Source: Chrysaora quinquecirrha | Taxonomy: Eukaryota > Cnidaria > Scyphozoa > Semaeostomeae > Pelagiidae | Length of the DNA stretch: 64,000 nucleotides | NCBI GenBank assembly: GCA_014526335.1 | Contig: JACTAT010000012.1 | Span: 901,318-965,317 of the forward strand | Direction of reading: 5' to 3' | Shown here: one piece after another, positions 47,301-58,148 of the stretch | How positions within the stretch are numbered: the stretch's first letter is position 1 | Layout: the number at the start of each line of letters is the position of its first letter | The notes under the pieces: model-generated | Database searches by the model: none | The model's input: the letters and a program-made list of their open reading frames with translations, nothing else | What the model was told of the DNA's origin: nothing | Translations under genes and position numbers: made by a program

Positions 47301-47883
47301 ATAACTTCTGCCATATCCAACATTGTGTCCAATGACTAACCATTTTAAAGAGCTGTCAAAGCAATGCTTTCCACTTTCAAGTGGGATGAATTCATTTGGA
47401 GAAAGCCTTGAAGTGTAATTAAGGTAACTAGATTTGTCAACAAGTGATTTGCCAACCCAACAATACCTAAATCAAAGAAGACAGACATAAAATCATTAGT
47501 TTTCCCATTAAGAACAGCAAGAAGAACATTTCAACTTGTTAGTTTGATGGGCAGAGTAATTCAAATAGTTTTAATTTAAACATGATGCTTGGCTATATCA
47601 ACTTATAACACTTAGCATTAAATGACAGCAAAATTTCTCACTGTAGTGTACAAAACTTAATGTATATCTGCCTAGCAATGTTTAACATCTTAGGGTACTT
47701 TTCTCAAGGAGATATCCGGGGAGTATAGACATTATGAACAGACCAAAACAATTGACTTGAGCAGAATTCAAAGACAGATACAGATGCCAGTGTGCATTCC
47801 ATGTAGCCTATGCCAGAGATCTCTGGCGTGGAGTCTGAAGCTCTATCGGCGTACTGGCATGGATCTTTCAAAAAAACAATAGC
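44343..47883. other. no gene; two low-complexity patches
   Basis: Plain AT-rich sequence except a TTTCCAGAGGGGG-type motif repeated several times at 44,850-45,070 and a tandem array at about 46,560-46,690. No RNA gene or domain recognised. Confidence 0.4.
46555..46692 (+). repeat. degenerate tandem repeat, ~40-45 bp unit
   Basis: Four loose copies of a unit built on TTGGCATAAGGTTGGGTATA, separated by AT-rich filler. Confidence 0.7.
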
Positions 47884-48105
47884 CTAGACTACTATTTTAA
47901 TTATAAAACAATAGATCTGTTGTTTCTTTTGGCGTGAAGTCCAATTTGGTTGGCGTACTCTCCGGCATGGCAGTAACACGGAATGCACCCCCGTACAGAT
48001 GGCACCACAGGAACTAAACCTGAACTGGATTGTGCTTTCATCACCAATCATCTTGTTTATAGCCAAGTAAAATAAGACAAGCAAAAGAACTACTCTAACT
48101 TCTAA

Positions 48106-48740
48106 CTAAGCATCCTCGGAGACAGCAGTAGCAATAACAGGCAACTTAACATTCATGCAGACCTCAACATCAAACACAAAAACATTGGCATTAGGGTAAT
48201 CAACATGTGTTATTTCTCCATTTCTTGCATACCTTTCCCAACCTGGTTGATAAAGCTTTTCTTTTTTAATGCATAGAGGTGTTGCATTTGCCATCTTCTA
48301 GCCAATCTGAAGAAATCAATCGACTTTTCTATTGCAATATTTACAAAATGAATCTCGATGTTTTTGCCAAGAAATTTTGGTAGATCAATTTCAATGTCAC
48401 CTAATATGCTGCACTGCTTTTCCCACAAACCATGTGACTTAAATGATCTTTAATCTTTAAAAAATCCACCTTTGCAACTTTTCAGAGGTTTCATCAAAGA
48501 TTTGCTGATGAAGGTTTTTAGAAAGCATCTGAATATTGATTTCATTGAAGCTTCTTTGGTCATTGCACATTTCCCAAACTGATGATTCAAATGAGTTCCT
48601 GGCACTACTGTGTCTATCCATACCACCCACATCTCTTTCCTTGTCAGGCAAGACAGAGCAGGGCATATTTTAACATATGTACTAGTGGGCAACAAGCTGG
48701 CCCACCACTGACGACAATTTTTGCCAAATTGGCCCACCAC
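48106..48740 (-). pseudogene. POLG: mitochondrial DNA polymerase gamma catalytic subunit pseudogene
   Basis: Read on minus: NEINIQMLSKNLHQQIFDE, SHGLWEKQCSILGDIEIDLP and KFLGKNIEIHFVNIAIEKS. After a one-base frameshift (about 48,296) come QPGWERYARNGEITHVDYPN and ANVFVFDVEVCMNVKLPVIA, then TAVSEDA. These are in the order and spacing of the N-terminal/exonuclease region of POLG. The FDVEV segment corresponds to the Exo I Asp/Glu motif. A TAA near 48,450, a further frameshift before it and truncation after SEDA show it is non-coding. POLG replicates mitochondrial DNA; the functional gene must lie elsewhere. No introns are seen within about 600 bp, so a processed or partial duplicate is possible. 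Confidence 0.8.
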
Positions 48741-49373
48741 TGCGTGGGCCCTTTTCCCAATCTAGTAAATGACCTGGAGTTGTTTCGATACAATAAAACT
48801 GAAACACGTTTTATTTTTACTACAAAATTGTATTGAAAACATAAAAAAAGTTGTTCACTGCTCCAAAAGAAATAATTGATGCCAGCAGGGAATTGGTCTG
48901 TGATGCTTTGTAGGGCCCCACAATGACCGATATCTAAAGTTTTCTTGAGCCAATTCTAAATTGCTAAAATAGACGTTTTAGAGAGTCTAGCAACCAAAAT
49001 TTTCTTCGCCGCCCAACCATGGTGGGCGGCAGTTTTGGTCTTCCCCCTTGAAGTTCGCAGACGTCTTAACTCGAAATAGCGAAAAAAAAGCAAAAGTATG
49101 TTTCTCAAATTGAAATGCAAGCATAGTTCCCCTCAGCACATCTGTCAATTAATAACTAATATCGGCTGAGCGTATTTAAGGTGAATTCTTTATTAGTGGA
49201 GTGGTTCATAAACTTTATCTGCCACACCCTGAACCAGGCCCTTTTGATTTGCTAGCTACCCTGCAATTGTGGTGCCAGACCGCCCCTGCATCTCTGTGGA
49301 CTTTCTCCAGGCTGGCAGTTAAGAAACATTATAAGAATTTATTGGGCCCCATGTCACCTTTGGCCCACCACTG
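48699..49373. repeat. three GGCCCACCACTG termini
   Basis: GGCCCACCACTG occurs at 48,699-48,710, 48,731-48,742 and 49,362-49,373. As CAGTGGTGGGCC it resembles hAT-type ends, suggesting nested hAT remnants, but no complete pair with target duplications was found. Confidence 0.4.
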
Positions 49374-49544
49374 AAAATTTCTTAAAACATGCATTGAGAC
49401 AGAGACACTTGACTGTAGTAGATAGATAGATAGTCAACAATGCCAATGGATCCGTCTCAACATTGTTCCTCTTTTCTACAGGCCTTACCTCAAAGCTTTT
49501 CTTAAAATCACTTTGAATTATGCGTTTCTTTGCTTTGCCAATTT

Positions 49545-52500
49545 TCAATTTCAATTTTCAATTTTATATTAATGACTTGAAACTCAAAGTTACGTCGTCA
49601 TATAAAGAAAAAACGTAGCAAAAAAGTACGATTTAAGAATAATTAAAAAAGCAAAACAAAACAACAACGAACAGCAAATTAGCGAACTAGGGTAACGAGT
49701 TGGGACATTGACCAAACTGCACTGGATTCAGGTTACTTTTGGACGAAGGTTAAATGCGTCTCTTATAAATTTAGCCACCTCCAAAACTATTTCCTTCTTT
49801 TCATTAGAAAGAACGAATATGAATTTTTGTTCCTGTGGCAAGTTATCGAAATATTTAGAGTCGATTCTCAAAAGGTCATATAGTTTTTCACGTAAGGTGT
49901 TGTACTTGACACATGATGTAAGAAAGTGGAGTTCGTCTTCAGTTTCTCCACTATCACATTGCAAGCAGATCCTAGATGTAGGAAGAATACCTCTCTTCTG
50001 CCAGTCTCAATTCTCAGACTGTGGTCACTACATCTGAATTTTGCCATTGATTTTCTCAATGTTCTTTCCTTGATTTGTAAATAAGGCTCTGCTTTTATGC
50101 ATTGCTTGAAATCACTATACGAACGCAGTTTATTACCTCCTTTTAGGGATGTTCCAATTGGAGATTTTACCGTATCGGACCAAAAGCTATCATAGCTTCT
50201 TTTAAGGGTTCTAATTATCAGAGACTTGAAACGACTTTTCTTTGTCCTTCTAAGCCTTTCAAGATCATAGTCAAGTCCAAAAGTTTTAAGTAATTGGCAA
50301 GTGGACGATACCCAGCTAAATTTTTGTTTTGGCAAAGGTTCATACTTTCGTTGAGGGCTTTATTGACCAGGCTCGATTCTTTAAAGTTAATTAACCTGTG
50401 CAAGTACATGAACATTTGCTGCAAACAATATAGTTTCAAGGGAAATCTACCCAGGTCACCCAAAACAGCTACATTTGAGCAGCTTTTTCTCACTCCCAAA
50501 ATAATTTTACAAAATCGAAGATGCTGCAATTCTGTCTCCTGTAAATATGACGTAAAGATAAAATTTTTAGCGTTGTTTGGATCTTTTGCTTTAAGAACTC
50601 TAAGTTGACGAGGATTAAGCTGAGACCATATTTCACAGTTGTAAGAGAGTATGGGCTTTATAGCTGTGTCAAAAAATTTTCAAGCTTATGTTCGGATTGA
50701 AATCAGTTTTTTCCAAAATCTTTCTCAGTAAAAAGTATGCTTTTCTGGATTTGTCGCAAAGATTCTCAATATTTGGGAAATACGATCCAGAAGACGATAA
50801 TAGAGTTCCTAGGTATTTATATCTACTACTCAATTGAAGTTTTTCATCTCCAAATCTAAAGCTAACATCTTTCGGTATTTTCCCCGTTTTGCAGAAACAA
50901 ATAGCATTACTTTTTTTTAAGTTTATTTCAAGCCCCCATTTATGAAAGTAATCTTTTAATCTGTCCAAACAGGTTTGCAAGCCTTCTGGGGAAGTCGAGA
51001 ATAGTAGCAAATCGTCTGCATATAGTAGATGACTAAAGTTTGTCCCATCCAGTGCAACTTGATCACATGTTTCATCAAACTCGAATTTTATGTCCTCTAT
51101 GAATAAGTTAAATAGTAAGGGTGAGATATTGCAACCTTGCTTCAGACCTCTTTTGGAAACTATTGGTTCTAATATGAAATTTTGTAATTTAACACATTGG
51201 TAAACAGACGTATACATAGCTTTAATAGTTTCCAGAAATTTACCATCTATCCCGAATGACCATAGTTTGTTAATAAGAGCATTTCTACTCACAGTGTCAA
51301 ATGCCTTGCGTAAATCTATGAAGGCAGAGTATAGAACTTTTCCCTTATCTTTCACAATTTTATTTATGAGTGTGTTAACCACAAAAACATGGTCAGTTGT
51401 TCTATACTCCTTTAGAAATCCTATCTGATTAGGGCCGATAAGATGGTATTTCTGAACTGTCTGATCCAATCGATCTGTTAAAATTGAACCAAAAAGTTTA
51501 CTGAAGCAAGATCCCACACTGATACCTCTATAATTATCGAGATTATCCTTACTCCCTCCTTTGTGAATTGTTGATAGTACATTAGAAGTCCAAGATCGAG
51601 GAAAGGAGCTGGAATCGAGAATGCAATTAAAAAGTTTTGCAATAGGTATAGCTAGAATAAAGCGACCATTTTTCAAAAATTCGTTTAGAATACCATCTAA
51701 ACCTGGCGATTTACCAAGTTTAAGTTTACTTGCGCATTTAATGACCTCCTCAGCCCTAACTGGTGCATTCAAATCTGCTGAAATGTCTGTGTTTCTGAAA
51801 TTTTTGTCTAAGTATGATTTGAATATGTATGCACCTGTTTCAGGGACAGAATCCCTTTCTTCAGTAGAAGAATAAAGATTCGTAAAGTATTTGAAATATT
51901 TCTTTGCCGATTCAGAGATGTTTTGAGGGAGTGTATCTGTACTATCCTTATTATCTATTATAGATTTAACTATTTTCCAGAATGATTTAGGGTCTCCCTC
52001 TTCAACCGCAAGTAATTTTTCTCTCATGGAATTGTTGTAACTACGTTCAGCCTTCCTAAGAAGTGATTTATATTCTAAATATGATGAGCGATATTTCATA
52101 CGAAATTCAATATTAAACGGGAACTGCTTAATTTTAGATGCAGCTCTTGCTAGTTTATTTTTAGCAGACATGCATTCCTTTGTATACCATTTTTTCACAA
52201 ATTTCTTTTTGTGGTTGTTCTTATTTCTTCGAGGACATTGGGTTTTAGCAAGTGTTTCATTTGCTACATCTTTTATTATATCTGAGAGCTGTTTTGAGGC
52301 ATCATCAATACCCTCTTGGGTGCTTGGGAAATTTGACCCTAAGTAGTGATTGAATTTTTCTGTATATAAAGAGGATGCCATTGTAAATGATAAAGCTTTC
52401 CGCATTTTCTGATTTCCAGACAAACCTTTGTGGAATAGGTGTTAAGCGTGGTGATAATGAATTATCTTCACCGGTACACGCCTCGGATTCTTTTGAAACT

Positions 52501-52907
52501 TTAACTTTAACTCTCACTGAGAGACAGCAGTGATCTGATAATGAGGTTAATTTGCTTATAGAGAAGCTATCAGTACTTTGAAAAAATTTACTACACCCTA
52601 TTCCGTAGTCTATGACACTTGGTTCTAGATTGTCTAGCCTGTCATGTAGTGGAAATCGAGTGAAAGAACCTTCTTTATCGCCTTTCACTCTTCCATTAAG
52701 GATTCTTAATGATGTGCTCTTGCATAGCTCCAAGAGCATTTTACCACTTTCGTTGAGAGGGCGGTCATCTAAGTTATTTCGTTCTATATGAACATCCTCA
52801 GTGTAACAATCAGGAAGTGGTAAAAACTGATTGTTAAAATCATGTAAAACATGGTCTTCCAAAGTATTGGTGTATGTATTAAAATCTCCTAACACAATAG
52901 GCAGGGA
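49545..52907 (-). mobile_element. non-LTR retrotransposon, 5'-truncated
   Basis: Minus-strand LINE with the end of an APE-type endonuclease, a complete RT, and a Cys/His C-terminal motif. The 3' end lies near 49,545-49,565 in an AATTGAAAATTGA-type repeat. The 5' side is cut at the inverted repeat of the large element starting at about 52,908. Confidence 0.85.
49728..52907 (-). pseudogene. LINE endonuclease-RT polyprotein
   Basis: Minus strand from 52,907: LPIVLGDFNTYTN, EPSVIDYGIGCSKFF and LTSLSDHCCLSV are the end of an AP-type endonuclease (GDFN, S-x-IDY, SDH). After a frameshift near 52,420 a 584-codon frame holds the RT. It includes SFWKIVKSIIDNKDSTDTLP, LGKSPGLDGILNEFLKNGRF, DNLDNYRGISVGSCFSKLF, FIDLRKAFDTVSRNALINKL, GLKQGCNISPLLFNLFIEDI and HLLYADDLLLFS (catalytic YADD, about 51,000-51,027). 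Frameshifts at about 50,669, 50,330 and 49,960 precede the final QCDSGETEDELHFLTSC zinc-like motif. The RT core is unbroken; the ends are not. Likely of the jockey/CR1/L2 superclade. Confidence 0.85.
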
Positions 52908-52909
52908 AT

Positions 52910-53388
52910 TTCTTACAGCATCCTAGCAACTTTTCCGATGTTTCTTTTCTCACTTGATTGTGAAAGTATGATGTCTTTTTAATATTTTTAGCGACTGTAC
53001 CTTTTCTAAAAATAGCTCATTGTCACGTGATCGATGACGTCATTTTCCATAATGAAAAAATATTTTTTACGCAATAGAATATTGATTTATAGCTCATTCG
53101 ATAGATCTCGTTCTACTGAGTACGTTAGGTATTACATTTGCACCTCTATCACGTACGTGACCCGAGTTATAGCACGTCCAAGGTTTTTTAGCCAGGGGGT
53201 AACTCCATACAAAATTGACACATTTTCATGAAAGTTTTGGGAATATAAATTCTTTTCTGCACTTGCGTATGCTCTACTTAGTTTAAAATGAGAAGAGGAG
53301 CCTTATTATCTTAAGTAGGACCACCAATAAACGATCTAAGACGGTATTTATTGCATTTTTAAACAAAGCTGTAACCCCTTTGTAAAGT
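52910..53388 (+). repeat. left terminal inverted repeat
   Basis: Pairs with 58,149-58,627; includes a GACGTCAT-type site and a CACGTACGTGAC palindromic patch. It ends near TGTAACCCCTTTGTAAA. Confidence 0.9.
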
Positions 53389-53689
53389 CGAAGTCGTCAT
53401 CCTAACAACTTTTTTGTGAAATATTAAACGAAACAAGCAATAAACTAAGACTAAAAGTTGTACAAAATGGTCAGATATGTCTTACTTTAAATTCTTGGGT
53501 AGCCATAAGGAGACTAAGGTGCCATTCATCATCTGAATCATTGGATGATAAAAAGTCCGAGACTTCCCATTCACTTTCGTTTGAATCAGGGCTGCTACCA
53601 TCAGAATGAATTTCTGCTTCCATCTCATCATCTCCAAAGTTTCCTTCACTTGCCAGAGGTATACCTTCGTCCTGCTCTATATCGCTTAA

Positions 53690-54002
53690 GGAGGGGGGCT
53701 TTTGGGGGGTATCAAAACCCGAAAACCCGGAAGAAAATTGGGACAAACCCGAAAACACGGATGACCTTAGTTTCAACAACTGTTTTAAGAACTTTACACA
53801 TTGATATCCTTTGCGATGTTTAAAACCCGAAAACCCGCATATTTTTACTACAATACCCGAAACCCGAGCAAAAAATATGGCAAAACCCGTTACCCGTTAA
53901 AAATACTTGACCCGAAAAGCCGCACGATTGTTTGGAAAAACCCGAAAACCCGAGGGCGAAATCAGCCTAACCCGCAACCCGTGGAATCCCAAAGCCCCCT
54001 CC
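53690..54002. mobile_element. 313-bp TTAA-flanked MITE
   Basis: TTAA at 53,686-53,689 and 54,003-54,006. Termini GGAGGGGGGCTTTTGGG and its near complement. The interior is full of AAAACCCG/CGGGTTTT units. A TTAA target is used by piggyBac and Kolobok elements. Removing it rejoins the host frame as E-G-Y-D-D-D-L-S-D-I-E. Confidence 0.85.
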
Positions 54003-54431
54003 TTAAGTCGTCATCGTATCCTTCTATTGCAGCTTGGACTGACTTCTTTCCTTTCTGGTGACGGTCTTTCTTTTGCAGAGACGGCGGTAGCTGTGCTCCA
54101 GTGAACCAAACGGGTGTCATAGCCGATGTTTCCTCGTTCCATTTCCAGCCATAATCTTCGGGATCTAGTAGCTCCATCCGATGCATGCCACACTGAAGCC
54201 ATGTTTTAGTTTGCAACTGAGACCGCTTTAGAGCTTGAAGGAGAGAATCGGGATCAGGGGGCAGTGCCATAGAGCTCTTTTCTTTTTGTTGTTGATAAAG
54301 GCGAACCCTTGTATCTATGTAGCTCTCGTCTTTACAACCCTTGTATATATAACAGCACGGACGAACTCTTTTAATTCCTGAATGTCGTTCTCCAACAGCG
54401 GGTCTAGTTCTCCAATGCATATAGCATATTA

Positions 54432-56014
54432 CACTGCAAATTCCTGAAAAATTATTTAGATAAATTTTCTTGATTTAGGAAAAAGAATCTTGAATTCAGA
54501 TTGATCGAAATCGGAAATCTTGTTTCAAGATTATATTCTTGTTTCAAGATTATTTGCCTTAGTTAGAAACCAGTTGCACCAGCTTGTCCAAACATCTCTC
54601 ATTTTAAGAAAATTCATCTCAAATCACTGCGAAATCTTATTTCACTTGCGCTTGCAATGGAGTGTTGAAGATTTGTATAGCATCAATTTGTGTAGCATCA
54701 ATATAGGTTTCTGAACGATGATGAATATAAAGTGAATCAAGCGAACATTATTAGTGTGATCTGTATGGCATTATGGCAATATGTGAGTCTGGTCTGCTGT
54801 TAATCACAGTGCTTCGGTTAACATGCAGTGGAACAAATTTTACAGTTTATTGCTCTCAGTTTTTTCAAACGCTACAGTGGTTAGCCCAGGGCTGAAAAAT
54901 CTATTGAAAAAGTTATGAATATTTAGGTAATATGACATCATGTCTACAGATTTGGTGATATAATGGAATTTTTTCTCTTGAAAAACCTAAAGATCGGGGA
55001 ATATGACAGCCATCTTGTCACTTTTTATCAATTTTGTTTGAATAGTGCCTATTTGAGGAAAAAATCTATAAAACAATATTTTGTTGCTTGTTAAAATACT
55101 GGCCGCAAATTGATTGCCATAGAAACAGAGTTGGGAGCTGAAGAACCACAAGTAAACAAATAAGAATAAAATGCTATGAGAATAAAAAGTTTAGCCATTT
55201 TGTTTGTGACCTGTTGCTTTTTTGCCAGGACAATGAAGATCCAGATGATTGGAAGAGGAAGCCTCAAAGCTATGCCCCAGGCCTGATAGTCACAAGAAGC
55301 GGTGCAGTGATAATTATTGGTAAAGAGATCTTGGCTATTTTAAATGAAGATGAAATGTTGAAAGCTGTAACAGCATTCATTGCTTGTTTTTATTTGGTTG
55401 ATTTGGATTATCCATCAAACTGGCAGTTGTCTTTGTCAATTTTACAAAGAGTTATCTTTAAAGACATCAAAGTTCACCCTGATGTGAAAAATGATGTTGT
55501 GAAGGCCATGGAAGAATTTGACAAATACTGTTCCTAGCTGTCCTAACATTTTTTTAAGCCTTCTTAAAGCATAGTTAATTTTGAGAGTTAATTAAATATA
55601 GTTGTTACTTAATGTTAATTAATAGCTACTTAATGTAACCTTGAAAGCTGATTTTTTACTAATTAGTCTTGTTGATCTGAAAATTTACTTGAAAAATGAA
55701 TAAGAATAATTGTCTCTTTTCAAGAAAACATATCCTGCCTTATTTTAAGAAAATTATGCTGTTTGCAAGAAAATATATCTAGTAAAACAAGATAAATTAT
55801 CTTATTAAGTAGGGAAGTACAACTTTTTAATATAAAGATAATTTTTCTAGCATCAAGACAGTTGTTCTTAAAACAAGATAATTAGTCTAGGCTAGAAAAT
55901 CTTGTTTAGAAAATTTATCTCGTGGAGGTGAGTAGACAATTTGGCTTGAAATAAGAAAAAATATCTCAAAACAAGTTTTTTTTTCTCAGAACAAGCACCC
56001 AGGAATTTGCAGTG
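54432..56014. mobile_element. 1.58-kb TA-flanked element with CACTGCAAATTCCTG ends
   Basis: Perfect 15-bp inverted ends, CACTGCAAATTCCTG, flanked by TA (54,430-54,431 and 56,015-56,016). Subterminal regions repeat AAACAAGATA/CTTGTTTCAAGATTAT motifs. No transposase; an exon-like coding piece lies inside. TA target suggests Tc1/mariner mobilisation. Confidence 0.8.
55229..55537 (+). CDS. captured 3'-exon-like coding segment
   Basis: Preceded by a strong acceptor TTGCTTTTTTGCCAG at 55,214-55,228, then open to a stop at 55,537. It encodes DNEDPDDWKRKPQSYAPGLI, VTRSGAVIIIGKEILAILNE, AVTAFIACFYLVDLDYPSNW and LSILQRVIFKDI. The FYLVDLDYP...LSILQR end resembles the C-terminus of uncharacterised multi-exon proteins found in fish and cnidarians (sometimes annotated SAM-domain-like). 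I infer a terminal exon picked up by, or native to, the surrounding TA-flanked element. No upstream exon seen. Function unknown. Confidence 0.4.
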   Translation, partial: DNEDPDDWKRKPQSYAPGLIVTRSGAVIIIGKEILAILNEDEMLKAVTAFIACFYLVDLDYPSNWQLSLSILQRVIFKDIKVHPDVKNDVVKAMEEFDKYCS

Positions 56015-56963
56015 TATCTTATGCACATCGTTTTGGAACAACATCAGTGGTGCTATCCGACTCTTTAATCAGCAAGTTTCTGAACTGCGATTTATCTGAC
56101 TGCCGAAGACTGTATTCCGTGGTAGCGATTGACAAAGGCACTGACGTTATGGGGAAATTGAACGCTTCTTCCATTGATACTGATTTTGAAACCATAAGGC
56201 CAAATGCTTGTTTATCCTCTTTAAGATTCCAATAGATGCTTTCGCTTTTTTTTCTTTTTGATGCCCGTGGATAATCTGTTTCTTGGAATCGGATCAAAGC
56301 TTTTTCTCCAGAGATTAAACGGTCTTGAACGAACTTCAAATACTGCTGATCTCCATGTTCTGCTGCTCTAAGCATGTCAGAGGCAATGTTCTGCTCGATT
56401 TCAACACCAGTTGCGAATGACCTGGGTCTTTCATTAGAGAATGGATCAATGCCATATGTTTTGAGCTGCTTCTTCAAATTAGCTACGTGCTTTGCGTGGT
56501 TCACTTTGGCTCCAGGGGTCATTTCCTTACGTTTTGATGATGTTTTCAGAGCTAGTATATCTCGGAATCTTTGTTGAAGCTTGCTGTGGACATGAATTGT
56601 ACGAACGCATGTATTGACTGCATCTTTGTCTGTACTGAAACCAGCTCTAAATGGGCCAGCAGTTCCCTTGGTTTCTCTTTTAAAGTGCTCGGTGATTAGG
56701 TCACCATGAATAGAGGAGAAACATTGGCCGGACTCACTGCCACCGAACCCACGAGATGTCAAATCCGGATATGCTGCAGTCTGGCCTTTACGTTGTTCTT
56801 CAAGAAATACATGCTGATAGCTTACCTATGTATCGGGCATAATTTTGATGATCTAGAGCAAAAGTAAGTCCCAGCATATGTCTTTCAGCTTCCACATGTC
56901 TTCTTAAATCACCCTCGCGTACTGCTGAGACCATGGCCAACATAGTTGAAACATCCTTAAGAT

Positions 56964-57761
56964 CACGCTAGCGAATCTATAATCACTACTGTGGTGGATA
57001 ATCACTACTGTGGTGGTACTATTTGCGTACTGTGGTGGTAGTTTCTGCGTACTGTGGTGGATAATCACTACTTGAGGTGGTTTACTATGCTTGCGGTGGT
57101 GGCAGTTTTGGCTCACTGTGGTGGATAATCACTACTTGAGGTGGTTTACTATGCTTGCGGTGGTGGCAGTTTTGGCTTACTGTGGTGGATAATCACTACT
57201 TGTGGTGGTTTACTATGCTTGCGGTGGTGGCAGTTTTGGCGTACTGTGGTGGATAATCACTACTTGTGGTGGTTTACTATGCTTGCGGTGGTGGCAGTTT
57301 TGGCGTACTGTGGTGGATTTTGTGGTTTTTTCTTGCTTGATCTATAGAGTTTTGCTATGATTTCGTATTCACCGCATAAAGCATTATAACCCACCACAAG
57401 TAGTGATTATCCACCACAGTACGCAAAACTACCACCACAGTACGCAAATAATACCACCACAGTAGTGATTATCCACCACAGTACTCCAAAACTGCCACCA
57501 CCGCAAGCATAGTAAACCACCACAAGTAGTGATTATCCACCACAATAAGCCAAAACTGCCAGCACCGCAAGCATAGTAAACCACCACAAGTAGTGATTAT
57601 CCACCACAGTGAGCCAAAACTGCCACCACCGCAAGCATAGTAAACCACCACAAGTAGTGATTATCCACCACAGTACGCAGAAACTACCACCACAGTACGC
57701 AAATAGTACCACCACAGTAGTGATTATCCACCACAGTAGTGATTATAGATTCGCTAGCGTG
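56964..57761. mobile_element. 798-bp foldback element with 5-bp target duplication
   Basis: Ends CACGCTAGCG / CGCTAGCGTG, flanked by AAGAT at 56,959-56,963 and 57,762-57,766. The two arms are long inverted copies built from a 64-bp unit (four units left, about three right) rich in GTGGTGG, with a short unique loop at about 57,320-57,390. No real gene; the glycine/tryptophan-rich frames come from the repeat. CAC ends and a 5-bp duplication recall Transib-type target handling, but the rest of that motif is absent. Confidence 0.88.
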
Positions 57762-58148
57762 AAGATAAAGGACTGTTAAGTGCGATTCTGTCCCTTCTCC
57801 ATACTTGAGTATTTCTGATGCGAGTGATTTGAAAGAATCAAGTCTCATAACATTGTGCAGATTATCTGCAGATGGAGCTTTCCGCAAGGATTTTAGGTCT
57901 CTTAAAAGATCTTGACTGATTCTCTCGTGGTTATTGCTGAGCTCTTCTACTTGGAACTGTACAAGAGCGTCAAAACATTCTTTATGAATGCGCATGCATC
58001 GATAATAGTGTCTTCCCTCGAATGCTTGGTCTGCAGATCCTTTAGCAATAACGTTGGCATCGATACACAGCTGTTGCAACTGTCTACAGTGGTACCTCTT
58101 GTAGATGGGCCTCTTCTAGAGAGACTCAGGTGCCTAACATGGACTTTC

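Larger units (their letters stand above)
53471..58110 (-). pseudogene. unclassified transposon gene in four pieces
   Basis: Piece 1 (58,110-57,767): YKRYHCRQLQQLCIDANVIA ... ESHLTVLYL. Piece 2 (56,958-56,022) continues KDVSTMLAMVSAVREGDLRR, AYPDLTSRGFGGSESGQCFS, KETKGTAGPF-like and VHSKLQQRFRDI blocks, and DKQAFGLMVSKSVSMEEAFN. It ends KRCA and a stop. Piece 3 (54,420-54,007): RLYQQQKEKSSMALPPDPDS, LLQALKRSQLQTKTWLQC, EDYGWKWNEETSAMTPVW. Piece 4 (53,685-53,471): a strongly acidic tail. Pieces 1-2 and 3-4 rejoin in phase when the intervening elements are removed. Between pieces 2 and 3 a central part seems deleted. I recognise the blocks as a protein family widespread in cnidarians and other invertebrates, function unknown. 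The gene starts just inside the right inverted repeat, which may supply the promoter (inference). No catalytic residues can be assigned. Confidence 0.6.

Noticed and set aside
53034..53231. A 65-codon frame nearly identical to one at 58,306-58,503
   Set aside because: Both lie in the two inverted repeats, so identity is explained by the repeat; the frames have no domain or coding signature.
53700..53990. Telomere-like AAAACCCG runs
   Set aside because: They are internal to a TTAA-flanked MITE with clear ends, so an interstitial telomere is not needed.
57141..57715. Several 60-70 codon frames rich in Gly/Trp/Tyr (CGGGSFG..WWIITT)
   Set aside because: They are translations of the 64-bp GTGGTGG units in the foldback element, on both strands; not genes.
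56964..57761. Regular repeats suggesting a CRISPR array
   Set aside because: Units are contiguous 64-bp tandem copies in inverted arms with a target duplication, no spacers, in a eukaryotic context.
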